DNA from: CAYOHP01 sp964403795 [NCBI: uncultured bacterium]
GTDB taxonomy: Bacteria; Muiribacteriota; UBA6191; CAZXTJ01
Direction: 5' to 3'
Length of the DNA stretch: 13,970 nucleotides
Assembly (NCBI GenBank): GCA_964403795.1
Contig: CAYOHP010000103.1
Coordinates: 1 to 13,970 of the forward strand
Made by a program: the position numbers and the translations under genes. The notes under the pieces are model-generated. The model was not told the DNA's origin. It made no database searches and saw nothing but the letters and a program-made list of their open reading frames with translations. Of this stretch, positions 1-7,137 are shown piece by piece. Position 1 is the first letter of the stretch. Every line of letters starts with the position of its first letter.

Positions 1-180
1 TCGCTCCCCCGAAAGGCCCCCTCCCCAAGGATCGCCCCGCCCCTTCTCCCCGTGCCGCATCCCGTCCCCCGCCCGCGGGCCGCCCCAGGTCCCCGACTCC
101 GCCCCGCCGTCCGGCGGCTACGCCTCCCTCGGCCCGCCCCGCCGGTTCCCGCTGACCTCGCCCCCGGGCCCACGGCCACC
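1..180. other. C-rich region without a recognisable gene
   Basis: The stretch is strongly biased to C on the plus strand. Its translation in the vapB frame is a proline/arginine/alaninerich string with no domain character, so I do not extend vapB into it. A short GC hairpin at 104-117 is the only structure seen, and it is no more than expected at this base composition. It may be the tail of whatever precedes the window. Confidence 0.5.
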
Positions 181-209
181 TTGCCATACTTCCATACTAT
201 GGATATGCT
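181..209 (+). promoter_or_regulatory. Promoter of the vapBC operon
   Basis: A -35 box TTGCCA (181-186, 5 of 6 to consensus) and a -10 box TATGCT (204-209, 4 of 6) are separated by exactly 17 bp. They lie in an AT-rich island in otherwise GC-rich DNA. The -10 box ends 8 bases before the ATG at 217, so transcription would start at or next to the start codon, giving a leaderless antitoxin mRNA. This is the best promoter match in the window, but it is a prediction by eye. Confidence 0.6.
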
Positions 210-218
210 TTCCCATAT
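184..218. promoter_or_regulatory. Candidate VapB/VapBC operator (CATA repeats)
   Basis: The promoter carries several copies of the same core. CCATACT occurs twice as a direct repeat (184-190 and 192-198). The second copy is half of a perfect inverted repeat CCATA-C-TATGG (192-202) lying between the -35 and -10 boxes. A second inverted repeat, ATATG-N6-CATAT (203-207/214-218), covers the -10 box and the predicted start point. Ribbon-helix-helix antitoxins usually bind such repeats in their own promoter, so autoregulation is the natural reading. Confidence 0.55.
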
Positions 219-447
219 GAAGACCACCCTGAACATCGACGAGACGGTCATGGCGGAACTGAAGCGTGAGGCCGTCCGTCAGGGACGAACCATGTCCGAT
301 CTGGTCGAGACCGCTCTTCGACGGCTCCTTTCCTCCAGGGACACGGGGCTCACTGAGGTTCGTCCCCTGCCGTCCTTTCGCAGCGGAGGTCATCTGGTCG
401 ACGTGGCAGATCGGGATGCCCTGTTCTCGGCCATGGAGAAGCCCTGA
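217..447 (+). CDS. vapB: VapB-type ribbon-helix-helix antitoxin
   Basis: A 76-residue protein. The N-terminus (MKTTLNIDE) forms the DNA-binding strand and residues ~10-40 the two helices of a ribbon-helix-helix fold (ELKREAVRQG, MSDLVETALRRLL). The C-terminal tail (~41-76) would neutralise the PIN toxin. The stop is 2 bp before the vapC GTG, so the pair is one operon. ATG 217 is chosen because the fold begins exactly there and the predicted promoter ends 8 bases upstream. An in-frame ATG at 199 would add six residues but falls between the promoter boxes. The family usually autorepresses with its toxin; the inverted repeats upstream fit this. Antitoxin class is well supported; the vapB name rests on the partner gene. 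Confidence 0.85.
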   Translation: MKTTLNIDETVMAELKREAVRQGRTMSDLVETALRRLLSSRDTGLTEVRPLPSFRSGGHLVDVADRDALFSAMEKP

Positions 448-449
448 CC

Positions 450-893
450 GTGTTCGTCGTCGATACCAATCTCCTGGTCTACGCGATCGACGAGGACTCT
501 CCGCACCACCTGCCCTGCCGGTCGGCGATCGAGCGGTGGCGTCGCGATCCGAGCGCCTGGTACCTGACGTGGTCGATCGTCTATGAGTTCCTCCGGGTGA
601 TCACCCACCCCAAGGTCCTGCGTCGACCCTTGGCGCTCTCCGCGGCCTGGGGTTTCCTCGAGGTCCTCATGGCGTCGCCGGGCCTCTCGGTGCTGCTCCC
701 CACGGAGCGCCACGCCTCGGTCGCGTCCCGGGTCCTGGCGGAGCTCCCGTTCCTGGGAGGCAATCTCCTCCATGATGCCCATGTGGCGATCCTGATGCGG
801 GAGCATGGAGTGCGCCGGATCTACACTCGGGACGCCGACTTCCACCGCTTCCCGTTTCTCGAGGCGATCGATCCTCTGCTCCCGTCCGTTTGA
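450..893 (+). CDS. vapC: VapC-type PIN-domain toxin ribonuclease
   Basis: A 147-residue PIN-domain protein, predicted to be a Mg2+-dependent RNase held inactive by the adjacent antitoxin. The acidic metal-binding set is visible: D5 in the N-terminal FVVDTNLLVYA, E46 in the helix IVYEFLRV, D109 in LLHDAHVA, and D128/D130 in YTRDADF. It starts with GTG at 450, preceded by GGAGAA (435-440) at a normal distance inside the 3' end of vapB, implying translational coupling. Length and motif order match VapC toxins. It ends 6 bp from the stop of the convergent membrane protein. The RNA target cannot be inferred. All catalytic residues are present, so it looks functional. Confidence 0.88.
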   Translation: MFVVDTNLLVYAIDEDSPHHLPCRSAIERWRRDPSAWYLTWSIVYEFLRVITHPKVLRRPLALSAAWGFLEVLMASPGLSVLLPTERHASVASRVLAELPFLGGNLLHDAHVAILMREHGVRRIYTRDADFHRFPFLEAIDPLLPSV

Positions 894-899
894 GGTCGA

Positions 900-3887
900 T
901 CACCCCCCGGGCGCCCGGGGGTCCTGGCCGGCACCTCCCAGCTCGCCTCGCCCACGGGAGAGCTGCCCCTGGTCTCCGACATGCAGGCAGGAGACCCGTG
1001 CCACCACCTCCCCGAGCAAACCCATGTGACCTTCCCGGCCTGCTCCCCTGGCCTCGATCCGATAGCTCGCCGAGAGCACCGGGCAGACCCAGACGAGGAC
1101 GGCCCGATCGCTGGCCGCAAGCCATGACGCAGCATGGTCATGGATCCTCGCCGGGCGCACCTCCGGGGCCGGGCGGCCTGCGCCTCGCTCGGCCTCGATC
1201 TCCCGGTGCAGGAACACGGTGGGATCGGACACCTCCCCCGGCGGGAAGGCATCGAGGACGACCTCGCCCCGCGCATCGCTCCGACGCCACCGGCCGATCA
1301 CCGTCGAGTCGTGGCCGCCCTCCCCGGGTCGGGGCACGAAACTGGGGCGCCTGAGGACCGCTTCGCCCCCGAGCCCGGAGGCGAGCCAGAGCCCACCGGC
1401 CGAGAACACCGAGGCCCCGTCCTGGGCCGGCTCCAGCACGTTGCCGACCGGGAGTTCATGATCGCCCATCGCATCCCGCAGCGCCAGGAGGATCCGGGCC
1501 TGCCACTCCAGGTCGTTCCCGAAGCGACCCCTCGCCGTCTCGAACTCGAGAGCCGGATGATCGTCGGTGAGGAGCGCCCCCTCTCCCGCCCATCTGTCCA
1601 GCGGCTCTCCCCAAGCGAGCATGCGGTCGGCCAGCTCCTCGGCACTGGTCGGCACCTCGCCCTCCTCCAGCTGGCGGAGCACCCCGGGCCTCGTCAGCGC
1701 CGCCCTTACCTCGGCGAGATCCAGCACCAGGGGTGCCTGGCTGGCGAGGAGGAAATGGTCGGACTGCGAGAACACCATCACATTGCGGAACTCGGACCGG
1801 AGGGTCCGGACCAGCGCGGCCAGCGCTTCCGGCCGGAGGTTGTAGCTCTGGATCCACTGGACCAGCAGGCCCCGCTCCCCCAGCCTTTCCCGGCAGGCGG
1901 CGAAGAACTCGCGGGTGTAGAGATTGGCGACCCCCGCGATGAACAGATTGGTCGGTTCGCTGACGATGGCGTCGACCGGCCCGCGCCCGGCCCTCACCAG
2001 GAGACGCCCATCCACCAACCTCACCCGCGCCCTCGGATCCCGGAAGGCCCGGGGAAAGATCGAGCCGAAGGCCAGTTCGGCCGCCTCGGCCACGGTAGGC
2101 GAGAGCTCGGCCACTTCGATCCGGTCGAAGGGATGGTGGAGTGCCGCGTCCAGGCTCCCTCCGGCGCCCAGACCGATCATCTCCATGGTGCCGGCGCCGG
2201 GACGATAGAAGGCGGGGAGGTGGCCGAGCAGAGTCTGGGTCGCCTGGTCGGCCAAGGAGGATGCGTCGGTCTTGCCGTTGATCCGGAGCTGGACCTGCCC
2301 GCCCACGTCCAGGATGGCGACCGAGGCGTCGGGCCCGTCCCGGTACCAGAGCGGCTCCGCCCGGGGCAACACTCGCACCGTCCGGGCGCCGTGTTCGCGG
2401 TAGACCTCGGCGAATCGATAGGCCGCCCGATCGAGGAGCACCGGCCCGCGGGTCCCCAGGCCGAGCACCAGGAACGCGCCCGCCAGCGCCGCGAATCCCG
2501 CCGGCCCGGCCCTACCGGCCCGTCGCACCTCCACCACCAGTGCCGCCAGGAACATGGAGAGCGCCCCCGCCCAGAGGCTCCCCGAGAGGCCCGCCATCGG
2601 CGCCATGGCGTGGTAGGCCGCCAGCGGCCCCAGGGCGCCGGCCAGCGAATTCGCCAGGTAGGCCCGGGACACCGCTCCGGCCGGGTCTCGGGCCGAGTCC
2701 AGGCACCGGGCCGCGGCCGGGAACACGGCGCCGAGCCCCACCCCGGCCGGGGCCAGCACCACCAGCGCTACCGCCAGGGTGGCGGCATCCGAGGCGAGAG
2801 CCGCCGGGACCGCACCGAAGGCCTCCAGGTAGATCTCGCTGGCATACGGCAGCGCGGCCACCGAGATCGAGACCAGGACACCGACCAGGGCGAGGCGCCG
2901 GGCCAGCACCCGGAGCGGGTCGCCCTCCCGGATCCCGAAGCGACTGGCGAGCGCGGCGCCCCCTGCGATCCCGCCCAGGAAGGCGACCAGCACCGCTGCG
3001 AAGGCATACACCGTGGCCCCGGCCGCCGCCAGCACCGCCCGGGCGAAGAGTGTCTCCAGCGCCATGCCCCAGAATCCCACGAAGGCGTAGACCGCGGTCG
3101 CGATCCCCGCCAGGCTCTCCGTCGGCCCTGGGGGAAGACCTCGCGCGCCGTTCGCGACCCGCTCCTCGCGCCCCGGTCCGGCGCCACTGTCCCCGACCGG
3201 GGTCGCGCCCCGGGAGAGGGCCAAGGCCGCCGCCAGCCCTCCCGCGCCCGCGGCCGCCAGCGTGGTCGCCCGGATCCCGTAGCCCGGGATGAGGACCATG
3301 GACCCGACCCAGGTCCCCAGCACCGCTCCCGCGGTGTTCCAGGCGTAGAGGCGCCCGACCTCGCCGGCAGCGTCCTCTCCCGGTCGCACCTCCGCGGCGA
3401 TCGCCGGAAGGGTGGCTCCCATGGCGAAGCTCGCGGGCAGCAGGCAGAGCGTCACCAGCAGGAGTCGCACCGCGTCCAGTCCGACAGCTTCGAGGCCCAA
3501 TCGTCGTGCCGCTTCCAGATGCACCACGTCCGCCCACCCGAGGATCCAGGGACCCACCAGGGCATGGGCGGCCAGCGCGAGTTCGAGGGCGGCGTAGAGC
3601 CGTGCCCCGCGGAGTCCGGTCGCGGCCGCCAGACGCGGCGCGGCATGGGCCCCGAGCCCCAGCCCCAGCATGAAGACCGCCAGCACCGTCGAGGTCGCCC
3701 CCAGCCCGGCGCCGAAGACCAGCACCCAGGAGCGGTTCCAGGCCACCTCGTGGAGCAGGCTGGCGGCCCCCGAGGCGAGCAGGGCGACGCGGTACCGACC
3801 CGGCACCCGACCCCGGTCGCCGGTCTGAGCCGCGACCCTTGAGGGACATGCTGTGGACTTCGCACCCGGACCGCGTCGGCGCGCCAT
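900..3887 (-). CDS. MFS-like membrane protein fused to spermidine-synthase-like methyltransferase domain
   Basis: About 995 residues. Residues ~30-480 are a run of hydrophobic, Ala/Gly/Leu-rich helices (roughly a dozen) with the SLLHEVAWNR start typical of fused 'MFS/spermidine synthase' proteins. Residues ~515-785 form a Rossmann domain of that family: INGKTDAS (537-544), SAM/dcSAM-binding GLGAGGS (572-578), VDGR (625-628), SEPTNLF (643-649), LYTREFF (656-662) and LTDDHPALEF (773-782). The place where true spermidine synthases carry the catalytic Asp reads SEPTN, so spermidine synthesis is doubtful. Residues ~790-995 are an unassigned extension. ATG 3887 is chosen over GTG 3902: neither has a Shine-Dalgarno site, but a -10-like TACCGT ends 7 bases before 3887. 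Convergent with vapC, divergent from the gene at 3951. The substrate is unknown. Confidence 0.85.
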   Translation of the reverse strand: MARRRGPGAKSTACPSRVAAQTGDRGRVPGRYRVALLASGAASLLHEVAWNRSWVLVFGAGLGATSTVLAVFMLGLGLGAHAAPRLAAATGLRGARLYAALELALAAHALVGPWILGWADVVHLEAARRLGLEAVGLDAVRLLLVTLCLLPASFAMGATLPAIAAEVRPGEDAAGEVGRLYAWNTAGAVLGTWVGSMVLIPGYGIRATTLAAAGAGGLAAALALSRGATPVGDSGAGPGREERVANGARGLPPGPTESLAGIATAVYAFVGFWGMALETLFARAVLAAAGATVYAFAAVLVAFLGGIAGGAALASRFGIREGDPLRVLARRLALVGVLVSISVAALPYASEIYLEAFGAVPAALASDAATLAVALVVLAPAGVGLGAVFPAAARCLDSARDPAGAVSRAYLANSLAGALGPLAAYHAMAPMAGLSGSLWAGALSMFLAALVVEVRRAGRAGPAGFAALAGAFLVLGLGTRGPVLLDRAAYRFAEVYREHGARTVRVLPRAEPLWYRDGPDASVAILDVGGQVQLRINGKTDASSLADQATQTLLGHLPAFYRPGAGTMEMIGLGAGGSLDAALHHPFDRIEVAELSPTVAEAAELAFGSIFPRAFRDPRARVRLVDGRLLVRAGRGPVDAIVSEPTNLFIAGVANLYTREFFAACRERLGERGLLVQWIQSYNLRPEALAALVRTLRSEFRNVMVFSQSDHFLLASQAPLVLDLAEVRAALTRPGVLRQLEEGEVPTSAEELADRMLAWGEPLDRWAGEGALLTDDHPALEFETARGRFGNDLEWQARILLALRDAMGDHELPVGNVLEPAQDGASVFSAGGLWLASGLGGEAVLRRPSFVPRPGEGGHDSTVIGRWRRSDARGEVVLDAFPPGEVSDPTVFLHREIEAERGAGRPAPEVRPARIHDHAASWLAASDRAVLVWVCPVLSASYRIEARGAGREGHMGLLGEVVARVSCLHVGDQGQLSRGRGELGGAGQDPRAPGG

Positions 3888-3893
3888 CCGCGA

Positions 3894-3899
3894 ACGGTA
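3894..3899 (-). promoter_or_regulatory. Candidate -10 element for a leaderless membrane-protein mRNA
   Basis: On the minus strand the sequence reads GGTGTACCGTTCGCGGATG, with TACCGT (3899-3894) ending 7 bases before the ATG at 3887. No -35 box is visible at the expected distance. The same GGTGTACC-N-TTCG string occurs before the TPR gene at 6653, which strengthens both calls a little. Confidence 0.35.
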
Positions 3900-3950
3900 C
3901 ACCGGCGGCCCGGCCCCGCTCCTGGTCTATCCTGGAGAGAAGAGGAACTC

Positions 3951-4232
3951 GTGTCGGACGACCGTCCCTGGGCCGAACTCGACCCCGACTGGGCCGCCAA
4001 GGAGGAGCGGGCCATGGCCCAGCGCGCCGCCAACGCCGCCGCCAAGGCCGCCGGCCTCCCCCTCCCCTATCCCAACCCCTGGGACGAACTGGACCCGACC
4101 AAGCTGGCACCCGGTGAGGGTTCGCCCGAGGCCATCGCCCATCGTGTGAAGGAGTTCCGCAAGCTATGTCGACCCCGCCCTCGAAAGCGACACGTACTCT
4201 CCCCGATTTCGCACGCATCCTCGGGGAGCTGA
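3951..4232 (+). CDS. Small acidic protein with two PWxELDP motifs, unknown function
   Basis: 93 residues; I do not recognise the family. It starts with GTG at 3951, with AGAGGA at 3941-3946, and a TATCCT hexamer (3928-3933) could be the -10 box. Two copies of a short motif, PWAELDP (6-12) and PWDELDP (43-49), flank an alanine-rich helix (~15-34) and a proline stretch. Up to about codon 71 nearly every codon ends in G or C, as in real genes here. That bias vanishes in the last ~21 codons, which overlap the nucleotidyltransferase gene (67 bp overlap, different frame) and encode a basic, Ser-rich tail. No signal peptide, membrane segment or helix-turn-helix is visible. The tight overlap suggests the two proteins act together, perhaps as regulator or antitoxin and enzyme. 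Confidence 0.7.
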   Translation: MSDDRPWAELDPDWAAKEERAMAQRAANAAAKAAGLPLPYPNPWDELDPTKLAPGEGSPEAIAHRVKEFRKLCRPRPRKRHVLSPISHASSGS

Positions 4233-4933
4233 GCCGGGGCGGCGCGGCCTTCACCGTGATCGGTGGCGCCGCCGTCAGTGCCTACGCGAATCTCCTGGGA
4301 GAAGAAGTCCGCTCGGTCGACCTCGACGTCCTCCTCATGCCCGGCGAGCTCCGCCAGATCCTGACCTGGGCACCGCGTCCGGGCGTCACGGTCGAGAAGC
4401 TCCCCCAGCCACGATCCATCCCTGTCGCGTTCCTGAACTGGGATGGGATCGAGGTGAACCTCCTGACCGACGCCGCCAAACTCGGGGACCACCAGGCCGT
4501 CCTGGACCGGAGCCGCAGTTTCGAGATCGAGGGCGCCGACCTCGAGATCCCGGTCGCCGATCCCACGGACCTGATCCGCAACAAGCGGGCCGCCAATCGC
4601 CAGAAGGACCAACCCCACCTCGAGGTGCTGCGCCGCTTCTGCCGGGAGGAGATCGTCGCCGCCTTCTCCGAGGAGACGGTTCCGGTCCTGCGTCTCCAGC
4701 CGGCCCGGCGCTGGCTCGATGCCGAGGAACTCGACCGCCTGCCGGCGGACCTCTTCGCCCGGATCCTGGGTCAGCCCCTGGTCGCCTCCGACCTCCCCTT
4801 CCTGGCCCACCGCGCCCCCGACGAGCCCGGGCTCGAAGCGGTGCTGGCGGTCGCCCGACGGCTCGGCGACGCGGCCGCCCTCACCAAGGTGGAGCGGGTC
4901 GCGGCAGCGAAGCGCCAGGGTCAGCTCGACTGA
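4166..4933 (+). CDS. Predicted nucleotidyltransferase (AbiEii/DUF6036-like fold)
   Basis: 255 residues. The N-terminal half shows the nucleotidyltransferase signature: VIGGAAVSAY (31-40) as the Gly-Gly nucleotide-binding turn and RSVDLDVLL (49-57) supplying D52 and D54 for metal. A later strand, GIEVNLLTD (94-102), carries N98 where the third catalytic acid is commonly Asp; E96 is the nearest carboxylate. ADPTDLIRNKRAANRQKDQPHLEVL (from ~131) matches the Lys/Arg/Asp segment typical of these proteins. The C-terminal ~90 residues are unassigned. ATG 4166 has GAAGGAG at 4148-4154 inside the upstream gene, so translation is probably coupled. Proteins of this fold are often toxins that modify tRNA or proteins; whether this one is an active enzyme or a toxin is open. 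Confidence 0.72.
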   Translation: MSTPPSKATRTLPDFARILGELSRGGAAFTVIGGAAVSAYANLLGEEVRSVDLDVLLMPGELRQILTWAPRPGVTVEKLPQPRSIPVAFLNWDGIEVNLLTDAAKLGDHQAVLDRSRSFEIEGADLEIPVADPTDLIRNKRAANRQKDQPHLEVLRRFCREEIVAAFSEETVPVLRLQPARRWLDAEELDRLPADLFARILGQPLVASDLPFLAHRAPDEPGLEAVLAVARRLGDAAALTKVERVAAAKRQGQLD

Positions 4934-5028
4934 CGGGTCGCGACGGCCGGCGAGAGTCGGGCGAGCGATCGCGGGCACCCGGGTGCACGGCTCGGGGCGC
5001 GCCTCCCCGCCTTCCCCCGCGCGCTGCG

Positions 5029-5037
5029 TGATACGAT
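5029..5037 (+). promoter_or_regulatory. Extended -10 promoter element for pepA
   Basis: TG-A-TACGAT (TG at 5029-5030, hexamer 5032-5037) is an extended -10 with 4 of 6 matches to the hexamer. No convincing -35 lies upstream, which extended -10 promoters tolerate. Transcription would start near 5044, leaving a ~28-base leader with a GAAAGG ribosome-binding site at 5054-5059. The remainder of the 138-bp gap after the nucleotidyltransferase shows nothing else. Confidence 0.45.
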
Positions 5038-5071
5038 CGGGAGCCCTCATCCCGAAAGGCGAATTCCACCC

Positions 5072-6589
5072 ATGCCCATGCAGACCACCGTCGAGGCCGT
5101 CCACAAGAAGGTGAGCCAGACCGAGGCCCAGGGACTGGTGCTCTTCACCCGCCCCGGGAGGCCGTTGCCGAAGTGGCTCCGCAACGAGGAGCCCGAGATC
5201 ACCGGCACCCTGGCGACCCTGGTCGAGGAGGGCGAGATCACCGGCAAGAACGGGAACCGGGTGATCCTGCACCGGCTCGACAAGGGATTCCGTCGGGTGA
5301 TCGTGCTGGGGATCGGCGAGGACCAGGGGCTGGCCAACCTGCAGAAGCAGTACGCCGACATGGTGCGGGACGTGCGCGAGAAGGGCCTGACCCGCTTCGC
5401 CATCGTGCTCCCCGACTACCTCTACCCGGAGGTGGCCCCGGAGCGCATCGCCAAGGCGCTGGCCGAGGCGAGCCCGATCGCCTGCTACGTCTACCACAAG
5501 TTCATGGCGACCCCCGACCCCAAGGTGAACCTCGAGGTCGAGCTGATCACCCGCACCAAGAAGGAGTCGGCCTCGGTCAACCAGGCCATCCACCGGGGCC
5601 TGGCGATCGGCAAGGCCGTCACGTTCTCCCGGGACCTCTGCAACATGCCGGCGAACGTGGCGACCCCCGAGTACGTCGCCGACATCGCGGGCCAGATCGC
5701 CGCCAAGTCCGAGGGCCTGCTCGAGCTCCAGGTGCTCGACAAGAAGCAGATGGAAGCCGAGGGCATGAACCTGATCCTGGCCGTCTCCGCCGGGAGCGCG
5801 CTGGAACCCAGGCTGATCTGCCTCGACTACCGGGGCGACCCCAAGTCGAAGAAGAGGGTGGCCCTGGTCGGCAAGTGCATCACCTTCGACTCGGGCGGCA
5901 TCTCCATCAAGCCCTCCAAGGGGATGATGGAGATGAAGCGCGACAAGATGGGCGGCACCAACGTGCTGGGGCTCGCCAGCGTGATGCGCTACCTGAAGCC
6001 CAAGATGAACGTCTCCTTCGTGGTCCCGGCCGCCGAGAACATGCCGAGCGACCAGGCCTACCGGCCGGGCGACTGCTACCAGGCCATGAACGGGAAGTGG
6101 GTCGAGATCATCTCGACCGACGCCGAGGGGCGCCTGGTGCTCGGCGACGCCCTGACCTGGGTGCAGAAATACCGGAAACCCCAGGTCATCCTCGACATGG
6201 CGACGCTCACCGGCGGGGCCGAACTGGCGCTGGGCGGAGGGATGATCGCCACCTTCGCCAACGACGAGTCGCTCTGGAAGCTCCTCTCGGAGGCGAGCCG
6301 GCTCTCGGGGGAGGAGATCTGGCGGTTGCCGCTCTACCAACCCTACAAGAAGGGCGTGCGCAGCTACTTCGCCCAGACCAAGAACTCCTCGACCACCCCG
6401 CCCTCGACCATCAAGGCCGCCCTCTTCCTGGAGGAGTGGATCGAGTCCGGGGTGAAGTGGGGCCACCTCGACATCGCCGCCCAGATGTCGACCAACAAAC
6501 CCTCGGGGCTCGAGACCCGGGGCGCCTCGGCCACCGGGCTCCGGCTCGCCGCCGACCTGCTGGCCCTGCTCGAGGCCCAGGGCGCCTAG
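5072..6589 (+). CDS. pepA: M17 family leucyl aminopeptidase (PepA)
   Basis: 505 residues, close to the 503 of E. coli PepA. It is a cytoplasmic di-metal aminopeptidase, normally a hexamer, that removes N-terminal residues (preferring Leu) from peptides. The full active site is present, offset by two from E. coli numbering: metal ligands K268, D273, D291, D350 and E352, and catalytic K280 and R354. They sit in VGKCITFDSGGISIKP and the M17 signature STDAEGRL (348-355). The N-terminal ~165 residues are the more variable macro-like domain. ATG 5072 follows GAAAGG (5054-5059) by 12 bases; ATG 5078 is a possible alternative. It appears to have its own promoter, and the TPR gene follows 63 bp downstream. 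E. coli PepA also binds DNA, but nothing here tests that. Confidence 0.95.
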   Translation: MPMQTTVEAVHKKVSQTEAQGLVLFTRPGRPLPKWLRNEEPEITGTLATLVEEGEITGKNGNRVILHRLDKGFRRVIVLGIGEDQGLANLQKQYADMVRDVREKGLTRFAIVLPDYLYPEVAPERIAKALAEASPIACYVYHKFMATPDPKVNLEVELITRTKKESASVNQAIHRGLAIGKAVTFSRDLCNMPANVATPEYVADIAGQIAAKSEGLLELQVLDKKQMEAEGMNLILAVSAGSALEPRLICLDYRGDPKSKKRVALVGKCITFDSGGISIKPSKGMMEMKRDKMGGTNVLGLASVMRYLKPKMNVSFVVPAAENMPSDQAYRPGDCYQAMNGKWVEIISTDAEGRLVLGDALTWVQKYRKPQVILDMATLTGGAELALGGGMIATFANDESLWKLLSEASRLSGEEIWRLPLYQPYKKGVRSYFAQTKNSSTTPPSTIKAALFLEEWIESGVKWGHLDIAAQMSTNKPSGLETRGASATGLRLAADLLALLEAQGA

Positions 6590-6639
6590 GCGGAGCACCG
6601 CGCTGCCCGACAGGAGTGGTCCCATCCCGACCGAGGGTG

Positions 6640-6645
6640 TACCCT
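6640..6645 (+). promoter_or_regulatory. Candidate -10 element for a leaderless TPR-gene mRNA
   Basis: TACCCT (6640-6645) within GGTGTACCCTTCGTGCGATG ends 7 bases before the ATG at 6653, so any transcript starting from it would lack a leader. No Shine-Dalgarno sequence precedes the ATG, consistent with that. No good -35 box is visible. The string closely resembles the one before the membrane-protein gene at 3887. Confidence 0.35.
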
Positions 6646-6652
6646 TCGTGCG

Positions 6653-7096
6653 ATGGGTGACGACCTGAAGAATCTGGGCCGCAAGTCCTGGATCCAGAAC
6701 GTGCAGAAGCCGGCCGAGAAGCGGGAGTCGAAGACCGACTCGGGAGTGGTGACCCGCTACGCGGCGGTGCCCAGTGCCAGCATCGCCGAACTGCAGGCCA
6801 TGGTCGCCCGGGATCCCGGCAACCTTGAACTCAAGGACATGCTGGCCTTCAGCCTCTACTCGAGCGAGAAGATCGACGAGGCGGTGGCCATCTACAAGGA
6901 CCTGCTGAACCACCGCCACCGGGTCGACAACCAGCGGCTCTACCTCGGCAACTGCTACTACAAGAAGAAGCTCTTCCATCTGGCCGTCATGGAGTGGGAG
7001 CACGTCGCCAAGATGGAGGACGCCGATCCCGAGCTGCGCAGCCGGGCCCGCCAGAGGGTCGACCAGGTGCGCAAGGGCATGGCGATCGAGTTCTAG
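6653..7096 (+). CDS. Small tetratricopeptide-repeat protein
   Basis: 147 residues, no signal peptide or membrane segment, so probably cytoplasmic. After a charged, likely disordered N-terminus (~1-40) there are helical hairpins with TPR spacing. One repeat runs from about 57 to 90, with DMLAFSLYSSEKIDEAVAIYKDLL. A second runs from about 92 to 125, with RLYLGNCYYKKKLFHLAVMEWEHV. A partial or capping helix pair lies at 44-55 and 126-143. TPRs bind peptides or other proteins; the partner is unknown. ATG 6653 lies 63 bp after pepA and has no ribosome-binding site, so it is either leaderless from its own -10 or read through from pepA. It ends 37 bp from the convergent PrcB-like gene. Confidence 0.82.
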   Translation: MGDDLKNLGRKSWIQNVQKPAEKRESKTDSGVVTRYAAVPSASIAELQAMVARDPGNLELKDMLAFSLYSSEKIDEAVAIYKDLLNHRHRVDNQRLYLGNCYYKKKLFHLAVMEWEHVAKMEDADPELRSRARQRVDQVRKGMAIEF

Positions 7097-7104
7097 TCGT
7101 GGCC

Positions 7105-7137
7105 GTAGGTGGGCGAGCCGCCGATGCGACTCGCTAC
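7105..7137. terminator. Weak imperfect stem between convergent genes
   Basis: GCGAG (7113-7117) pairs with CTCGC (7130-7134) around a 12-base loop, and GTAG (7105-7108) could pair with CTAC (7134-7137) only in an alternative register. It sits in the 37-bp gap between the convergent TPR and PrcB-like genes and slightly overlaps the latter's stop. There is no T-run on either side, so an intrinsic terminator is doubtful. Confidence 0.2.

Noticed and set aside
104-117. CCGCC-GTCC-GGCGG hairpin as a terminator
   Set aside because: Only 5 bp, no T-run, and expected by chance at this GC content.
52-216. N-terminal extension of vapB
   Set aside because: Low-complexity Pro/Arg/Ala translation, interrupted by the promoter; the ribbon-helix-helix fold starts at 217.
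1134-3842. 902-codon open frame on the plus strand
   Set aside because: Antisense to the MFS/spermidine-synthase-like gene; the translation is Pro/Arg/Gly/His-rich without domain features.
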